64,000 bases of DNA from Nemania diffusa (Eukaryota; Ascomycota; Sordariomycetes; Xylariales; Xylariaceae), in the NCBI GenBank assembly GCA_038501195.1, contig JBBPUQ010000003.1, positions 2,372,501 through 2,436,500 of the forward strand, in the 5' to 3' direction. This document shows positions 32,505-43,572 of this stretch, in pieces. How positions within the stretch are numbered: position 1 is the first letter of the stretch; each line of letters starts with the position of its first letter. Made by a program: the position numbers and the translations under genes. Under the pieces are notes generated by a model. It was not told where the DNA came from. It searched no databases and saw only the letters and a program-made list of their open reading frames with translations.

Positions 32505-34093
32505 GACGACACTGTTTCAGGTCGTTGCGAAACGTGATGGTAGTAATTATTCGATGTATATAGGGTTTGGGATACAAGAGACAGAGGAGGCTATCGCATT
32601 GTATATCACGTAACGAGGAAAAGTGAAGTCGGGGAATGCGCGTGTCCTTCAATATAATTTAGTATACCTAAGCGTAGCGGGGGAGCAGAAATGCCCAGTA
32701 GGAACGAGCCGTGAAAAAGAGAGTGATGCGCCTCAGTGGGTGGTGCGGTTAAGAGAGGGGCAGAAAGCAGAAGGAACTACAAGGTGAATCAGGCAACCAA
32801 GGCTGGAAATGCAACGAAGACCGAGAGTGAAGAAAAAAGAAAGTGATGATCGGAACTTGTGTACCATAGGAGTGAGGGACGGGAGGCGAAGACAGTGGAC
32901 AGGCCCCGGATTTGGAAGTCTGTAGGCTACAGGCTAGAATCCCTAGATAGAGGTAGTTAGGACCTAGGTACCTAAGCTATACTTTAAGTAATAGTTGCGC
33001 CTGTCACCTATCCCACCAAGGCCCTCTGAAAAATGGTAACTAGGTGAGAGGTAAGGCTTGGCTTATTGGAAAGCCTAAGAATCTACTCTGTACAGAGTAC
33101 TTAAGTTCAGCCCTTTATCTACTACCCACCCCACCCACTTTCCACACTTGGGATAGTATACTTATCTGATTGGAGGATCACTTTGAGTGCGCCAGGGTTA
33201 GCCTTGCAGATGGATTCTATGCCAATTAGGTACTTAATCTAGAAGTTGCTGGTATGTATCCCTGCCCTACCGTAGTTAGTTAGGTAGGATGCATCTATCA
33301 CCTTATCTTCACAACCACATTTCCTATCCCACCAGGGACAATGATACCAAAGTCTTACTTGCCTTGAAAACAGTTATCTCTGTTTTAACTACTTACTTAT
33401 ACCATTCGCTCGTGTTCACGTTCACCAATTTGTGAGGCGACCACCGGAAGAGTAGACCTGAGAGATTTAGGTGCTATCAAAGATGCTAGGCAAAGCATCA
33501 TTTTAACAGCAGCCCCTAAACTATCTCGCCTGTTTAGTACAGTCATAAGTAATAACTTTTAAGATGTTAGCCTGTTAAGGGTCTGCAACAAAACATCAGC
33601 CACTATAACCCCTTCCTTTGCCTGATGTGCTTCTGAAGATGTGATAGACCTCAAAGGAACAGCCCTAGTCGAAATTGCCAAGCCTTGGTCTTAGTTAGGG
33701 AGGAATAAAGAGAGATGGAATGGATTCTTAGAGTCTTTGCTCCTCCGAGCTTGCCTTATGAAGACATTATGAAATGGGATTGTGAGAAGGCGAACTTTAT
33801 TGTCAACCTTGGTTTGAGATGAAGCACCTAGCTTTATCTCAGAGGACAATCTCAACTGTGTTGATATAAGGATCCTAGCACTCACATCTACCGGATTAGG
33901 AATTCGATTTATGATCCCTTTCACATCTGCTTTGACATTGTTGTTAGTCCCTACGTGATGGATTGACACAATGACTCTTTATCATACGCCATACTGATAT
34001 GGTCAACTAAGTGCCGCCTGAGCGATCATTTGCTTCGGAGGTTCTCTTCTCTAACGATAAGATTGAATTACCCTTTTTTAACAGACCATCAAC
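32505..34093. other. Divergent intergenic region DOT1 / Crh-type gene
   Basis: About 1.6 kb. The first 300 nt is the DOT1 promoter side. A perfect 16-nt palindrome lies at 33084-33099. The 33150-33990 part is AT-rich with a weak minus-strand frame (33691-33969) of no recognisable content. No gene is supported. Confidence 0.55.
33084..33099. repeat. Perfect 16-nt palindrome TACTCTGTACAGAGTA
   Basis: An exact inverted repeat. Its 9-nt half TACAGAGTA recurs in the intergenic DNA of this window at 6712, 7110, 59210, 59217 and 59767, and in the opposite orientation at 7225. Confidence 0.85.
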
Positions 34094-37000
34094 ATGTCAA
34101 AAAGAGAGTTTATTAGCTTGCTAAGCATATTGGGATTTGCAGCTCAGCTCGTGAACGGGCAACTCGAACCCGACTGCAATCCTCTTCACGCCGATTGCCC
34201 GGCGAAAAAGGCATGGCCAGAGGGCAGTTACTATATAGATTTCACCAAAGAAACCGGGCCACCGGAAAACTGGATCATTGACAACAATGAGGCCGTCAAC
34301 TTCAGCCCGCAGGGTGCCGAATTTACGTATGGGAAGAGGGGAGACGCTCCAAACATGTGGACGGATTTCTACATGCTCGGTGGCAGGTATGATGTCGAAA
34401 TGCAAATCGCCCCGGGACAGGGAATAATCAGCAATTCCGTCTTGTTTTCAGATATTCAAGATGAAATTGACTGGGAATTCTCTGGTAATCAGCATGGGGA
34501 GCAGCCATTCCCGCCACCAGATGGAAAGTGGACAGTCGGAACGAACGTTTTTGCCCAAGGCCAGATGTGGGATGGAGCAGCTACATATCAGAAGGACGCG
34601 TACAAACCAACGACCCAGTTTCACACTTATTCGGTAGACTGGGACCAAAGCCATATCAGCTGGTACGTCGACAACCAAGTCGTCCGAAGTGTCCAAGCTT
34701 CGAATATCCCAGCAGGATCTGCCTTCCCACAGTCGCCCATGAAGTTGCAACTAGGCGTCTGGGGAGGAGGCGACCCTGCTAATAACTACTGGACAATTCA
34801 ATGGGCCGGCGGTGAGGTCGATATGAAAGGAGCCCCATATACTATGTACGTGCGCAGCGTCAATATCACGAACAAGTACCCAGCGTGCGGATACAAATAT
34901 ACAGATAGAGTATGTATTTCTGTCATGACTTATAATGGACTCACACTGACAGAGCTTGCTAGAGCGGAAAGATTACTAGCATCGATAAAATTCAAGATGG
35001 CTGTAGTTCCTCATCAGCAGTCACTCCGGCGGTTGGCAGTGTTGTCCGTCGGGACTATCCGGTATCTAGCTTGTCTTCAGTAGCATCGACACCTGATAGT
35101 ACCGAAAGCGCGGTGTTGTCCAGTTCGCAGAGCTCTGTTTTGTCACCTCCACCTGTGGAAAACACCATCACGAGTCAGCTTCCGTCTACCTCATCAAGCG
35201 CTTCGTTAGCTATTTCATCTAAACCTACGCCGTCAACTGGTACCAGTGGTTACCCAGTTGAATCACTTTCTAGTATAGGTGACTACCCCGTTTCTTCACC
35301 TTCTACCACCGGCGGCTATCCAGTTGCTTCACCATCCACGTCCGGCGGTATCCTCAGTAGCCTAAGCTCCCTGATTATGGGAACTAGCTCGCGAGCCTCG
35401 AACAGTGCTGCATCATCGATTCCAGATATCAGCAGTGAAACTTACCCAGCTACAGTGGTAACTTCTTCACAACCTCCCCTCAGCAGGAGCTCGGTGACGG
35501 CCAGTAGCAGTTCGGAACCTGCTTCGGGTGCCTCGTTTAGCATTGTATCATCAATCCCGAGTAGTAGTGAATCACAGACAACCCCACACATAACTGCCTC
35601 ATACTCTACGGCAGTGAGTGGTTCAGTCACGTCACCGTCTAGCATCGGTGGCTACCCGGTTGCTTCATCATCTAGCAAGAGTGGTCTACTTAGCAGCCTG
35701 AGTTCCCTAATTATGGGAACCAGCTCACAAACCTCGTCCAACAGCGCATCGTCAATGTCATACATAAGCAGCATAACATACCCGGCTACAGTCATAACCG
35801 CTTCAGACTCCTCAGTGTCGTCAGGTAAAAGCACCGCAGCTGCTAGTACCATCTCTACCAGCTTCGGATCTGGTTACCCTACCGAATCAAGGGCCTCATC
35901 TGGGTCTTCTGAGTTGCCTTCCTCTTCAATGACGAGCTCATCGCTCCGTAGCCTATCGTCCTCTCCTAGTTCCACATCAGAGTCTTTAGTATCTTCAACT
36001 ACTTCGTCAGAAGTCATGCCATCGACATATACCTTCAGTTCAGAGATTACGACCTCCTTTTTATCAACAGTATATTCAACGAACATTGTGACTATCACGT
36101 CATGCGCCCCAACCGTCACAAATTGTCCAGTGGGCCATGTTACCACCGAGACTGTGTCGCTGTATACCACGGTTTGTCCTGTCACCAACACTATTATAGA
36201 TGGAAAGACATATAGTGGACAAGTGGATAGCACTACGGTAGCAGCAACTTCTACGCTGCCATCTAGCTACCCCGTTTCTTCACAAATCCCGACCTCGTTA
36301 GTATCAAGTGATTCTCCAACGACAAGCATAGCTCCTTCAGCAGGGTCTTCTTCGTCAATCGACATGACAAGCAGTATTTATCAAAGCACCACAGTCCCCG
36401 CGCACAGGAGTATGCCAACCGCAAACCAAACTTATTCTGCCCAACTCCCTAGTACTCCTGTTGAATTAACGACGTCTACTGTCTATTCGACGAATATTTA
36501 TACAATTACGTCCTGTGCCCCGACCGTCACAAACTGCCCTGCTCGGTTGGGCCAAGTGACTACAGAGCTTGTATCGTTATACACGACAATTTGCCCCGTC
36601 ACAGCAGAAGGCACAACTAGTCCTCAGGAGTCGTTGACTCTTCCGGATCGCACTAGCTCCTCAGTCCCGCTACATTATCCTACTGCGCCATTAAGTAGCG
36701 CGACACCTTCTTCTTCTTTGCTCACAACGTCCACGGTTTACACTAGCAGCGTGTACACTATTAGTTCTTGTGCGCCTGGGGCCAGTGAATGTTCTTCAAA
36801 TATTGGCTCGGTCACTACCGAAACTATTGCGCTATATACCACGGTTTGTCCTGTTGAAGATACGTCTACAGCCTCGTCCTCGTTCGCCAGCCCTACAGCC
36901 TCTCAAACTGGTACCGAATCTATCAGCTCAGTCATATCTGGAGCATCATCTACTTTGGCGGAATTTACATCTTCTTCGTCATCTCTGACCAGTCCAAGTT

Positions 37001-38108
37001 CTACTTCGGAAGCCCTGGTATACACGACATCGACGGTGTATTCTACAAACATCTATACTGTTACTTCTTGCGCTCCCGGTGTTACCAACTGTCCCGCGGC
37101 ACTTGGTTCCGTCACTACCGAGATCATTGCTGTGTCGACCACAGTATGTCCTGTATCTGACCAAACGGCACCTACGGGTACCACATCCACTCCACTGGTC
37201 ACTGGGGGTCACTATACGACAGCAGAAATTACCATCAGCAACACGTTTAGTAACTCCATGGTCGTGATAACATCCACCATTACATTTATTGACACCCCAG
37301 TGCCGGAAAGTTCAACGGCAGCTGTATCGACCGACAACACAGTTGGAGCAACAGCTACGCCTCTTTCTAAAGGAACGCATACCACGGAACCCTGCACGAC
37401 GGTGACACTCGGTAATCATTTCACGACTGTGATCACCTATGCATCGCTTACTCAAAAACCACCCGCTTCTGTGTCCTCCGGCTCGATCGACACAAGCTAT
37501 TATTCGCTCTCGTCCACGCCAGAGGTGGATGTGACAAGTTACAGCATGAGCAGCGTTGCGAGTACGATAGGAATTGGCTCCTCGAGGTTAGTACCCATCC
37601 TTCCCCTTTTTATGACACATCATTTTTCGTTCGTTGTTAAAGCACTATAAGCGAGACTAGTTTGCTAATATCGAAACCTGTCAACAGCCAAGCAGTAACC
37701 ACGGCATCTGTAGCGGCCACCCAAAGCCGGGGGCCAGATACTTCCGCGACTGGTGTCACAACTATCAAGAACACTCAGACGTTTTATGAGACCCAGACCT
37801 TAGTCCCACCAGGGCAAACTGGAGGGGCCGGCCAGTGCGCCTGCGAATCTACCATCTCAACAGTCTACGCTACGGTCACGATGACGGTTGCCGAGACCAC
37901 GATCACAAGAACCGAGACCGTGGAGCCGCCGTTCCCGAGTACATATAGCACAGGCACAGGCCTGGTCAAAGGTACAGTGCTCCCTGGAACGGGTGCCTCT
38001 AGCTACCCCACGGACCCAGGTGTTGCGCCGACAAGCACTGCACCTGCAAGGCGTAGATGGTTTAGACGCGCTCCAGTCGGGCCTAGACATGGTCATGGCC
38101 AGCATTGA
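34094..38108 (+). CDS. Crh-type GH16 cell-wall transglycosylase with long Ser/Thr repeat stalk
   Basis: Predicted 1286-residue secreted protein. Exons 34094-34909, 34963-37586 and 37688-38108 (introns 53 and 101 nt). Residues 1-22 are a signal peptide. The GH16 domain (about 25-270) carries the Crh catalytic motif DEIDWEF (123-129; Glu124 nucleophile, Glu128 acid/base) and the family blocks MLGGRYDVEMQIAPGQGII, HTYSVDWDQSHISWYVD and LQLGVWGGGDP. Crh enzymes join chitin to beta-glucan in the wall. The first junction gives YTDR+SGKITSIDKIQDG. About 1000 Ser/Thr-rich residues follow, with a duplicated block of about 52 residues (35311-35469, 35647-35806) and four Cys-bearing repeats of about 45 residues (STVYSTNIYTITSCAPTVTN type, about 36058, 36470, 36724, 37021). 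It is far longer than typical Crh proteins (350-500). The C-terminus is basic, RRRWFRRAPVGPRHGHGQH, so no GPI-attachment tail is visible. The last exon is the least certain part. Confidence 0.88.
35311..35806 (+). repeat. Duplicated ~52-residue block inside the Crh stalk
   Basis: Two in-frame copies (about 35311-35469 and 35647-35806) share GGYPVAS, LSSLSSLIMGTSS and TYPATV, spaced about 336 nt apart. Substitutions keep the reading frame, indicating selection or recent duplication. Confidence 0.8.
36058..37157 (+). repeat. Four Cys-containing ~45-residue repeats in the Crh stalk
   Basis: Copies start near 36058, 36470, 36724 and 37021. Each has the pattern STVYSTNxYTITSCAP, CP or CS, VTTExxxLYTTxCPV, with three conserved Cys. 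This module occurs in many fungal wall mannoproteins. Variable Ser/Thr linkers separate the copies. Confidence 0.85.
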
Positions 38109-41100
38109 TGAATTATGATATGCATTTTGGTCGCTAACTATGCATAAACTGTTCATTTGTATAGGGAATTTGTTCCATTACCTCTAGAATATACTCGATC
38201 CTTTCTTTTAACCTTAGATAGTAATTATATATGTTCATGTTAATTAGTGCTACCTTGTTTCATGATATTGTTGACTCTAACGGGATATATAAGGCAGCCA
38301 GAGTATGAAAGCACTTTCGTGGACGATATTGAATAATGACCCTCCCCCCAAGCGACTCAAGACTTGGAGTAGAATCATCATCGCTGGTACCGAGGTAGAA
38401 AACGTACATTGCTACATCAGGGTTGGGCTATCACCAACGCTGCCGCCACTGCTCGTCTGTCAAAGGCCAACCGAAAGTGTCTTGCTCAAAATTTTCTCAC
38501 CACCTCTCAGTGTAGATGATATGGTTAGCACCGTACTCAAACGTAATTATTACAGAGCTAAACATACAGTGGGCTATTTTTTTTTCCTAAGCTAGACTCT
38601 CATTTTCCAACGTAGGTTTTATCGAATCTAACGGCTTACTATAACGTGTGCAGTTGTCTTGGGAAGCTGGAGGGAGGTTTGTTAAAGGGGTTTACATAGC
38701 TTTGCTTTAGGGGCTGTGGAATATTTTATATAATACAGCTGGGCAGCTTTTTTACGGTTGGCATATTACTTAAAGATCTTAACGTGGGAAATATGACTGT
38801 AAACTGTGTGCTATACTAATAATGGCATGTTGAATCACAAAGTGTAGTATTTAGCGAAAGTTATCCCCTCTATCGCTTCGCTATCCCATAGCAAATGAAG
38901 CAAATTAACCGCCTGACAATCTGGACAACCTGTCTCCTCAACCTTGAGCTAGTTATACTTTATTCGACCTTCGATCTCTTACAAGCTGGCGACGCCTTTT
39001 GGAATCATCTATACGCGGTTGGCTTCTGATCATTTTTGACAATGACGACAAAGCCCCTCCGCCTCGACCCATATGCTTCGCTTAACCGGGCAGTTGACGC
39101 CACTCTCGTCACAACCCGGTCTGCCGTCTGGAGCAAATGGTATTGTGATTATATGGAGGCAGCTGTGAACCGCAAATTTTTGAGTACACATGATCGAGTG
39201 AGGTGTTGATCTAAGCGGGGTGGGAGGCAGGGCTCGAAAGAAAGAGAATCGGCGAAAATAATGGCTAGATCTTTTAATCTGATATATGATATTAGCACAA
39301 AAATCTGCAAAATGTTTAGCTAATTATGGACGTACCTAGATATAGACCCGTATATCTTTAATAGTGTACGGCGTGTTGTTTTAAGACTAGGAAAATTATG
39401 GTTCAAGACAAAAGAAGGAGGATGTGCTCTGTTATAATAATTTGTAGCCTTTTTTTGTGTTCGCTGCTGTTGCTGTTGTGCAACGCCTTGCGTTGATCCC
39501 TTGGTTAATTGGTACTCCCCTCCTATAGCTTTCCTTCCTTGATAGCCCAGCGGGACATCGTAGCATCAATTATCTCATGATTAGGCAAAGCCCCTTCAAG
39601 TATTTTGGCATTGTCAGTCGCAAACTTGGTGACGATAGTATTTTGCCATGGTTGGTCGAGGAAAGAGGGCCCGGGATGCGTGGACGAGGATACTCTTGAC
39701 AACCAGGATGAGTCAAGTTATGGGAAGCGCACTCAGAATCACCTGCTCTAGAACGAAGGAATACAGGACCATGTAAGGAGGTTTGTATATTGCAACCTAC
39801 ATACGTATGTTGTACGCTGCAAACCGTCTTGTGTCGCGAACTCAAATCACTACACCGGCACATGCAATCGCCAATCAGTTGCGGTGCTCCGTGCCACTTG
39901 TAATAGACGAGTATTATCGGTCACGCCAAAGAACCTCCCGAGATACGAATCATACAAATGGCCATGTCTACTAATTAGACCCAGATTTTGTGAGTTAACG
40001 TCTACGTTAAAATTCTAATTCTATAGGCTAAAGTTGGTCTGCGGGATTTCATTCAGGAGACTTCCATACCGACTCTTCAACATTTCTATGCGCACTTCTT
40101 AAGCATCATCTATGTTTGATTAAATGATATAGAAGGGGTCATAGCTACTGTATAGTATTTTTGTTGATAGTGAAGGAAGCCCTCTTACTCTAAACCGATT
40201 TCGTGTCTAATATTGCTTAAAGATCGAGTACAGGTGAGACTTCTACTGACTACTAACTGTTGTATTAGCGCCGTACCTAGACTGGTGACCACACTGTGCA
40301 CACCAATTCATAAGCTGGGGCTTGAAAATATCATTGCCTAGGTATACTACTCTTGAAAAATACGATTGAATGTAGCTGGACAGGTTTTGCTTAAATTTAG
40401 CAGTTTGATGTTGAAGAATAGCTACTTTGGTATGATAAAATGATAATCTTTTATACTAGGTACTTAGTCTAGGAGTTACCATATAGTTACGGTGGCTCTC
40501 AGCTGTTACTGGGCCATAACCTATGCACTTAACACCTTAAACCTATTTTGTCCCACTATATTGACCTAATCTAGCTTAGACTGACGTAACTTAGCCACAC
40601 AGGGCTTAGGTTATACAGCAGAGCTATGCGTTTATAGATGCACTATAGCGTTGCAGTACATATATTATATATAGCTTATAATATGCTTATATAAAAACAA
40701 AACTTCATCTTTAATTAATTAATATAAAACTATATTTATTAAATAAACAATTAAAAAAGCTTTTTTATTTTATTTTATTTAACTTTTTTAGCTTTAAAGT
40801 TATTAAATAACTTATGTTTAAAGCTTAAAAGTTGATCAGATCAAAAGATATAGAGTTAAGTATATAGGTTTTGACCCAGTAAGGGCTGTGGGCCACCGTA
40901 TATAGTAGCCAATTGAAGAACAAGCTGCTAAGCCCCACATGCCCTATTTAGCATACCTTGAGTACTTATGTACCTAACCTGTACACAGCTATCACTACCT
41001 CTATTTAGATAGATAATGTCATTAATTACCTACGTACTTTCTATATATAAAATGCTGATACAATTGATTTACTGGTAGCAGTTTCTTCTCGTAGACCTTA

Positions 41101-41616
41101 ATACATATTGCCTTGGATCGACATCGATTATAGTATATACATAGCCCGTAAATCCGAGCCTCTCACCTACCAATACCAAGCAATAGAATAGGGTAAGCTT
41201 ACGCGGATTGAAGAAAAAGTTACTAGATTGAAATATATATGAGTAGCAAAAGAATAGTTTGCGGGTTTATGGCCCTAGAAGTTGAGAGGCTAGACCCGAA
41301 AGTTAAGTATCATTTTAATATTACAAGCCATAGTAGGAGCTCAGCATTATTAACCTCAATAGCAGCGGCATGTTATAAGAAACGACCGATTGGCAAAGTC
41401 TGACTAGTCGGCTTATATCGCTAAACAATCCATCATCCCATCAAACTTAAGAGAGATGGTATGTATAAATAAATTTAAATAAGCTAATTCATTGCATGAG
41501 TCCGTGGGGAAAACCGCTATATAGCACAAGATCTTATTTGAAGGAAAGTCTGAACTACAAGAAATAGGGAGAGTTACAAGACCATACGTAGTGTGCGCCA
41601 GCCTTCTTGATTCAAC
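38109..41616. other. 3.5 kb gene-poor AT-rich region
   Basis: No protein gene is supported. Frames are at most 97 codons and lack recognisable content. The sequence grows increasingly AT-rich from 40130 and contains an extreme AT island (listed separately). It separates the conserved left part from the accessory block. Confidence 0.6.
40650..40860. repeat. AT-rich island with TAAAAAAGCTTTTTTA palindrome
   Basis: About 200 nt of nearly pure A/T. It includes a perfect 16-nt palindrome at 40752-40767 and several AGCTTTAAAG / TTTAAAGCTTAAAAG inverted motifs. Composition is like the island at 28141-28310, and both contain TATATTATATATA followed by GCTT. It is probably a RIP-degraded repeat; the origin is inferred. 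Confidence 0.55.
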
Positions 41617-42259
41617 CTAACTCTGCCCTAATATTTCGCTCTGGGCCCGAGAGGGAACCCCCGAGGCCTTAGTAGCGTCGTCGGCGCCGTACTCGTCGCG
41701 GCCGTCGGCGAAGACGCGGTCGAAATCGTACTCGCCCCACCGGATCTGGGGGTCGAGGCCGGCGAACTTCCAGACGCCGTCGACCTTCTTGTACCAGTGG
41801 GTGTTGGTGGAGTGGGCGTGGCCCTTGACGGCGACGTGGGTGCGCGAGGCGTCGGTGTAGCGCTGGTGCGGCACGCGCAGCTGGTGGACGCCGACGACCT
41901 CGTCGTCCGAGATCTTCTGCCACTTAGTGCCCCCGATGAAGTGCTGCGTCATCAGTAGCGGGTCGCCGAGTACCGCCGGGTTCGAGACCATGGCGATGAA
42001 CTCGTCCGCGGGCATCGCCTCCCAGAGCTTGTCTAGGAACGACCGGTAGTCGATCTAGTCAGTTCATTTGTTAGCGCTGGAAAGTGTGGGAAAAGGGGTA
42101 GAGGTTGCTTCTCACCCGCAGAGTTGGGGCGATGCACTTTCGCAGTCTGTTCCAGTCCTTCGTATCGTAGCTGTCGGCCCAGTCGACGAGACACGTCATG
42201 AGGCCAAGATAATCATCGAAAGAGATGTTCGCCGCATCTTCCTTGATAGCAGCAACCAT
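41617..42259 (-). CDS. SCD1: Scytalone dehydratase (DHN-melanin pathway)
   Basis: Predicted 193-residue enzyme that dehydrates scytalone to 1,3,8-trihydroxynaphthalene and vermelone to 1,8-DHN. Exons 42259-42116 and 42054-41617, with a 61 nt intron; the junction gives CIAPTLR+[14 protein letters not shown]. All seven active-site residues known from the Magnaporthe enzyme (Tyr30, Asp31, Tyr50, His85, His110, Ser129, Asn131) are present here one position later: Tyr31, Asp32, Tyr51, His86, His111, Ser130, Asn132. That is very strong support. The C-terminus is about 20 residues longer than the 172-residue Magnaporthe protein. Exon 2 is strikingly G/C-ending in its codons, exon 1 is not. No polyketide synthase or naphthol reductase is adjacent. 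It diverges from a short-chain dehydrogenase gene 1.3 kb away. Confidence 0.95.
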
Positions 42260-43572
42260 CTTGCTTGAGTAACACGAGTATGTTATCTGATGTGTTTAGC
42301 TGCGATTGAGTTTAGATAGTGGGATGGCGTGATGGAATGACCGCTGCTGATAAGAGGTTTAGTATGATCGAACGTGTCTAACGACTCTAGGAGTTCGTCA
42401 TGACAGAGGCCTGGATTCACTCTTATACATTAGAAGTACCGGCATAGAACTGGGTACGGAACCCCGTGCAAGGTCCGTCCGTGGTGTCGGGGATTATGGG
42501 CGAGTGCCCGGAGTTCCCCCACGGATGGCTCACCGGCCAGCGCCACCTATAGAGCAGCCATGTTCCAGAACAGCCCTATACCCTCGTCAAATTTATTATG
42601 TTTCCATTCTTACCGGTGGCTTGAAAAACCTGGGGGAAACCTATTATTGGAACAAATATACATTACTCCTGCCCCTTCCGGAACCGTGATAGTGTGACTA
42701 GCACCGACCAACAGCCGATTTCTGCAAGCTGTTTAGCATGGAATAAAGTAAAGGTATCCTGGCAAAAATGAAACTTAATCATTAACTTGTGTTCACTGTC
42801 CACAACCACTCGCGGCTGCATGTCTCGGCTACCAGAAGATTCGCCAGAGGTTTGGTCTAGAACCATCAGCAGCACGACCTTAGTCTCTATCCCGGCTAAG
42901 CGTCCGTCAACGATGGATTAATCCCATCAGAAAGGAATGAGATTGAATTCAATCGTCAGTTAGTGTCCGAAAGCCGTCTGTTCGATCCGCTTCAATTGGG
43001 GTGCTGATTTTTGAATCATATTTGCGTGCGTGATGGACGCAGATTATGCTGAGTATTGTCGGATCTGCACCCATGCGGGAGGGTTCGTAGTAAAATCACG
43101 ACCTGTTGTTTGATTGTTTCCTGATGCGGATGTGGCACAACACCTACTATACGTAACATGATTTCGGCAGATGAATGGACTTACTGTACTACTTGCTGCA
43201 GTACCGAGGTGAAGAGAATCATTTATCTTGACTTTTATTCTCGTACATTACTAAGATGGGTGGGTGGACGCTGTAGGAATTTAGATACACTTAATAAGGT
43301 CTTATCTGAACCCAGTAGATAGGTACGCAGACGCTAGCCTGGCTATTCTAAACCTTTTGAGGCTAGCACTTTATCGTCTAATCTAGGTACTTTCTAGATA
43401 CGTCATCTAGGCACCTAAGGCATTCATTTAGAAGCAGTTCTTCGTTCGTCACATGTTTATCTATTGCATACTTGCATGGTAACACCAAAAGTTATTAAAC
43501 ATACCTGCTTACCGAACATAGGTACGCAGTATCACGGCCGGTTGATAATAAAGTCTCATCAAAACTGCTAGA
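42260..43572. other. Divergent intergenic region SCD1 / short-chain dehydrogenase
   Basis: About 1.3 kb that must contain both promoters. It carries TAGGTAC/CTAGGTAC motifs near 43318-43400. No additional gene is supported. Confidence 0.5.

Noticed and set aside
33691..33969. 92-codon minus-strand frame
   Set aside because: Lies in AT-rich decayed DNA, no conserved motif, no splice sites leading to other coding segments.
39042..39209. 55-codon frame starting MTTKPLR, like the frame at 8692
   Set aside because: The two starts share 18 of 20 nt, but a match of that quality is expected several times by chance in a 64 kb window, and the similarity stops there.
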